Source of the DNA: an uncultured Methanobrevibacter sp.
Lineage (GTDB): Archaea; Methanobacteriota; Methanobacteria; Methanobacteriales; Methanobacteriaceae
Direction: 5' to 3'
Length of the DNA stretch: 23,619 bases
Assembly (NCBI GenBank): GCA_902783085.1
Contig: CACZPT010000020.1
Span: 1 to 23,619 of the forward strand
Notes under the pieces: model-generated
The model's input: the letters and a program-made list of their open reading frames with translations, nothing else
The model's database searches: none
What the model was told of the DNA's origin: nothing
Made by a program: the position numbers and the translations under genes
In this document: positions 22,677 to 23,619 of the stretch, piece after piece
How the letters are laid out: every line of letters begins with the position of its first letter
Numbering within the stretch: the first letter of the stretch is position 1

Positions 22677-23519
22677 ATGAATCCTTATATTGAAATATTA
22701 AGACCCGGAAATGCAATAATGGGTGCAATAGCTATAATTTTAGTAGCTATTATTGACAAAACCTTCAATATTCCAGTAATACTTGCTATGCTTGCAGTAT
22801 TTTTCGAAACTGCAGCAGGAAATGTTATTAATGATTATTTTGACTACAATATTGACTTAATTAACAAGCCCGAAAGACCAATTCCATCCGGGCGAATTTC
22901 AATAACTAATGGAAGAAACTATGCATATTTATTATTCATTTTAGGGACAATATGTGGATTTTTAATAAGTTATTTGACAAGCAACTGGATACCATTTATG
23001 ATTGTTTTAATATCAGACATAATTCTTTATTTATATGCATATAAACTTAAAACAACCCCATTAATTGGAAATCTCACAGTTGCATTCATGACTGGTTTTG
23101 GTTTCGTGTTTGGAGGATATTCAATAAATAACCCAAGCATAATAACAACTTCAATATTTTTAGGATTTTTTGCATTTGTAATGACTGCCGCAAGAGAACT
23201 TGCAAAAGATATTGAAGATATGGAAGGCGATAAGGCAGAAGGTGCTAAAACATTACCTATATTATATGGAACTAAAATAACTGCAATATTATCGGCAATT
23301 TTAATAGTGATTGATTGTGCATTATGTCCATTATTATATTTTAATCATATATTTGGCATTTATTACTTAATTGTAATAGCTATTGCTGTTTTAATATTTA
23401 TTTACACAGCCATCTTAATTATTAAAAATCAAGATAGAACTACAGCACATAAAGTTTCTAAATATTTAAAAATTGGAATGTTAATTGCTTTTGTTTCATT
23501 TATTTTTGGATCATTATAG
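22677..23519 (+). CDS. Digeranylgeranylglyceryl phosphate synthase (UbiA family)
   Basis: Membrane prenyltransferase adding the second geranylgeranyl chain to geranylgeranylglyceryl phosphate, the step that makes the archaeal diether lipid core. The 280-aa protein has many hydrophobic helices and the two UbiA prenyl-diphosphate sites: NDYFDYNID (52-60) with KPERPIPSGRIS just after, and ARELAKDIEDMEGDKAEG in the second half. Length and motifs fit archaeal DGGGP synthase rather than menaquinone or heme-pathway UbiA enzymes. ATG 22677 is preceded by AGAGGA at 6-nt spacing and a TATA box at 22630-22638. It is divergent from the inositol-phosphate synthase gene. Confidence 0.92.
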   Translation: MNPYIEILRPGNAIMGAIAIILVAIIDKTFNIPVILAMLAVFFETAAGNVINDYFDYNIDLINKPERPIPSGRISITNGRNYAYLLFILGTICGFLISYLTSNWIPFMIVLISDIILYLYAYKLKTTPLIGNLTVAFMTGFGFVFGGYSINNPSIITTSIFLGFFAFVMTAARELAKDIEDMEGDKAEGAKTLPILYGTKITAILSAILIVIDCALCPLLYFNHIFGIYYLIVIAIAVLIFIYTAILIIKNQDRTTAHKVSKYLKIGMLIAFVSFIFGSL

Positions 23520-23619
23520 GGTCATTATTGGAGGGTGTAAAAAATTTAACTGATAATTTGATTTTTATTTATCGTATATAAGTTGTTATTATCTTTATTT
23601 TACTTATTTCATGATATTT
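23520..23619 (+). other. 3' flank: T-rich tract and possible promoter of the next gene
   Basis: GGAGGGTG at 23530-23537 looks like a strong ribosome binding site, but no start codon with an open frame follows. Further on, CGTATATAAG (23573-23582) could be a TATA box for an ORF starting at ATG 23611, cut off by the window end. T-rich stretches between could terminate the upstream gene. Only suggestive. Confidence 0.2.

Overview
The window is about two-thirds A+T and reads as chromosomal DNA of a hydrogenotrophic methanogen, most likely Methanobrevibacter or a close relative. Supporting genes are archaeal Taw1 and Trm56 tRNA-modification enzymes, archaeal-type triosephosphate isomerase and phosphoglycerate kinase, digeranylgeranylglyceryl phosphate synthase, a fused cobamide-salvage protein (CbiS type), LarC, and the ferredoxin-linked 2-oxoglutarate oxidoreductase operon. 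Translation signals are archaeal: GGTG/GGAG Shine-Dalgarno motifs inside operons and several promoters whose TATA box lies about 25-30 nt before the start codon, as in leaderless transcripts. The genus is inferred from gene content and base composition, without a database search.

Layout. Positions 138-1618 (+) hold thiM-thiE, thiamine salvage and TMP synthesis, with a 4-nt overlap. Positions 1615-3512 (-) hold tpiA-pgk. Positions 3559-5306 (-) hold a type II restriction-modification cassette with an intact PD-(D/E)XK nuclease gene and a methyltransferase gene broken by two single-base losses. Positions 5457-6374 (+) are taw1, followed tail to tail by a DUF4325 gene (-). A 300-bp stretch after it carries only a doubtful Lys-rich small ORF or gene remnant. 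Positions 6936-11536 (-) are the operon korD-korA-korB-korC-sucC plus a coupled iron-sulfur flavoprotein. A divergent fumarase-beta-like gene reads away from korD. Then come a long FKBP/SlyD-like PPIase (-), a DUF763 gene (+), trm56 and cobS (-), and cbiS (-). larC-queC (+) diverge from cbiS. A short-chain dehydrogenase and pycB (-) follow, each ending in a hairpin plus T-tract terminator. Myo-inositol-phosphate synthase (-) diverges from digeranylgeranylglyceryl phosphate synthase (+).

Functional themes. PycB, the fumarase-like protein, SucC and KorABCD belong to the incomplete reductive TCA branch from pyruvate to 2-oxoglutarate. CobS and CbiS serve cobamide assembly and salvage, LarC the nickel-pincer cofactor, and Taw1, Trm56 and QueC tRNA modification. 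The inositol-phosphate and UbiA-family synthases make archaeal membrane lipid parts.

Most of the window is housekeeping. I saw no CRISPR array, tRNA or rRNA gene, transposase or prophage. The observations most worth following are the broken methyltransferase beside an intact nuclease, the fumarase-beta homologue lacking hallmark residues, the stop-codon/Shine-Dalgarno (TAGGTG) overlaps in the kor operon, the flavoprotein coupled to sucC, and palindromes in several divergent promoter regions.
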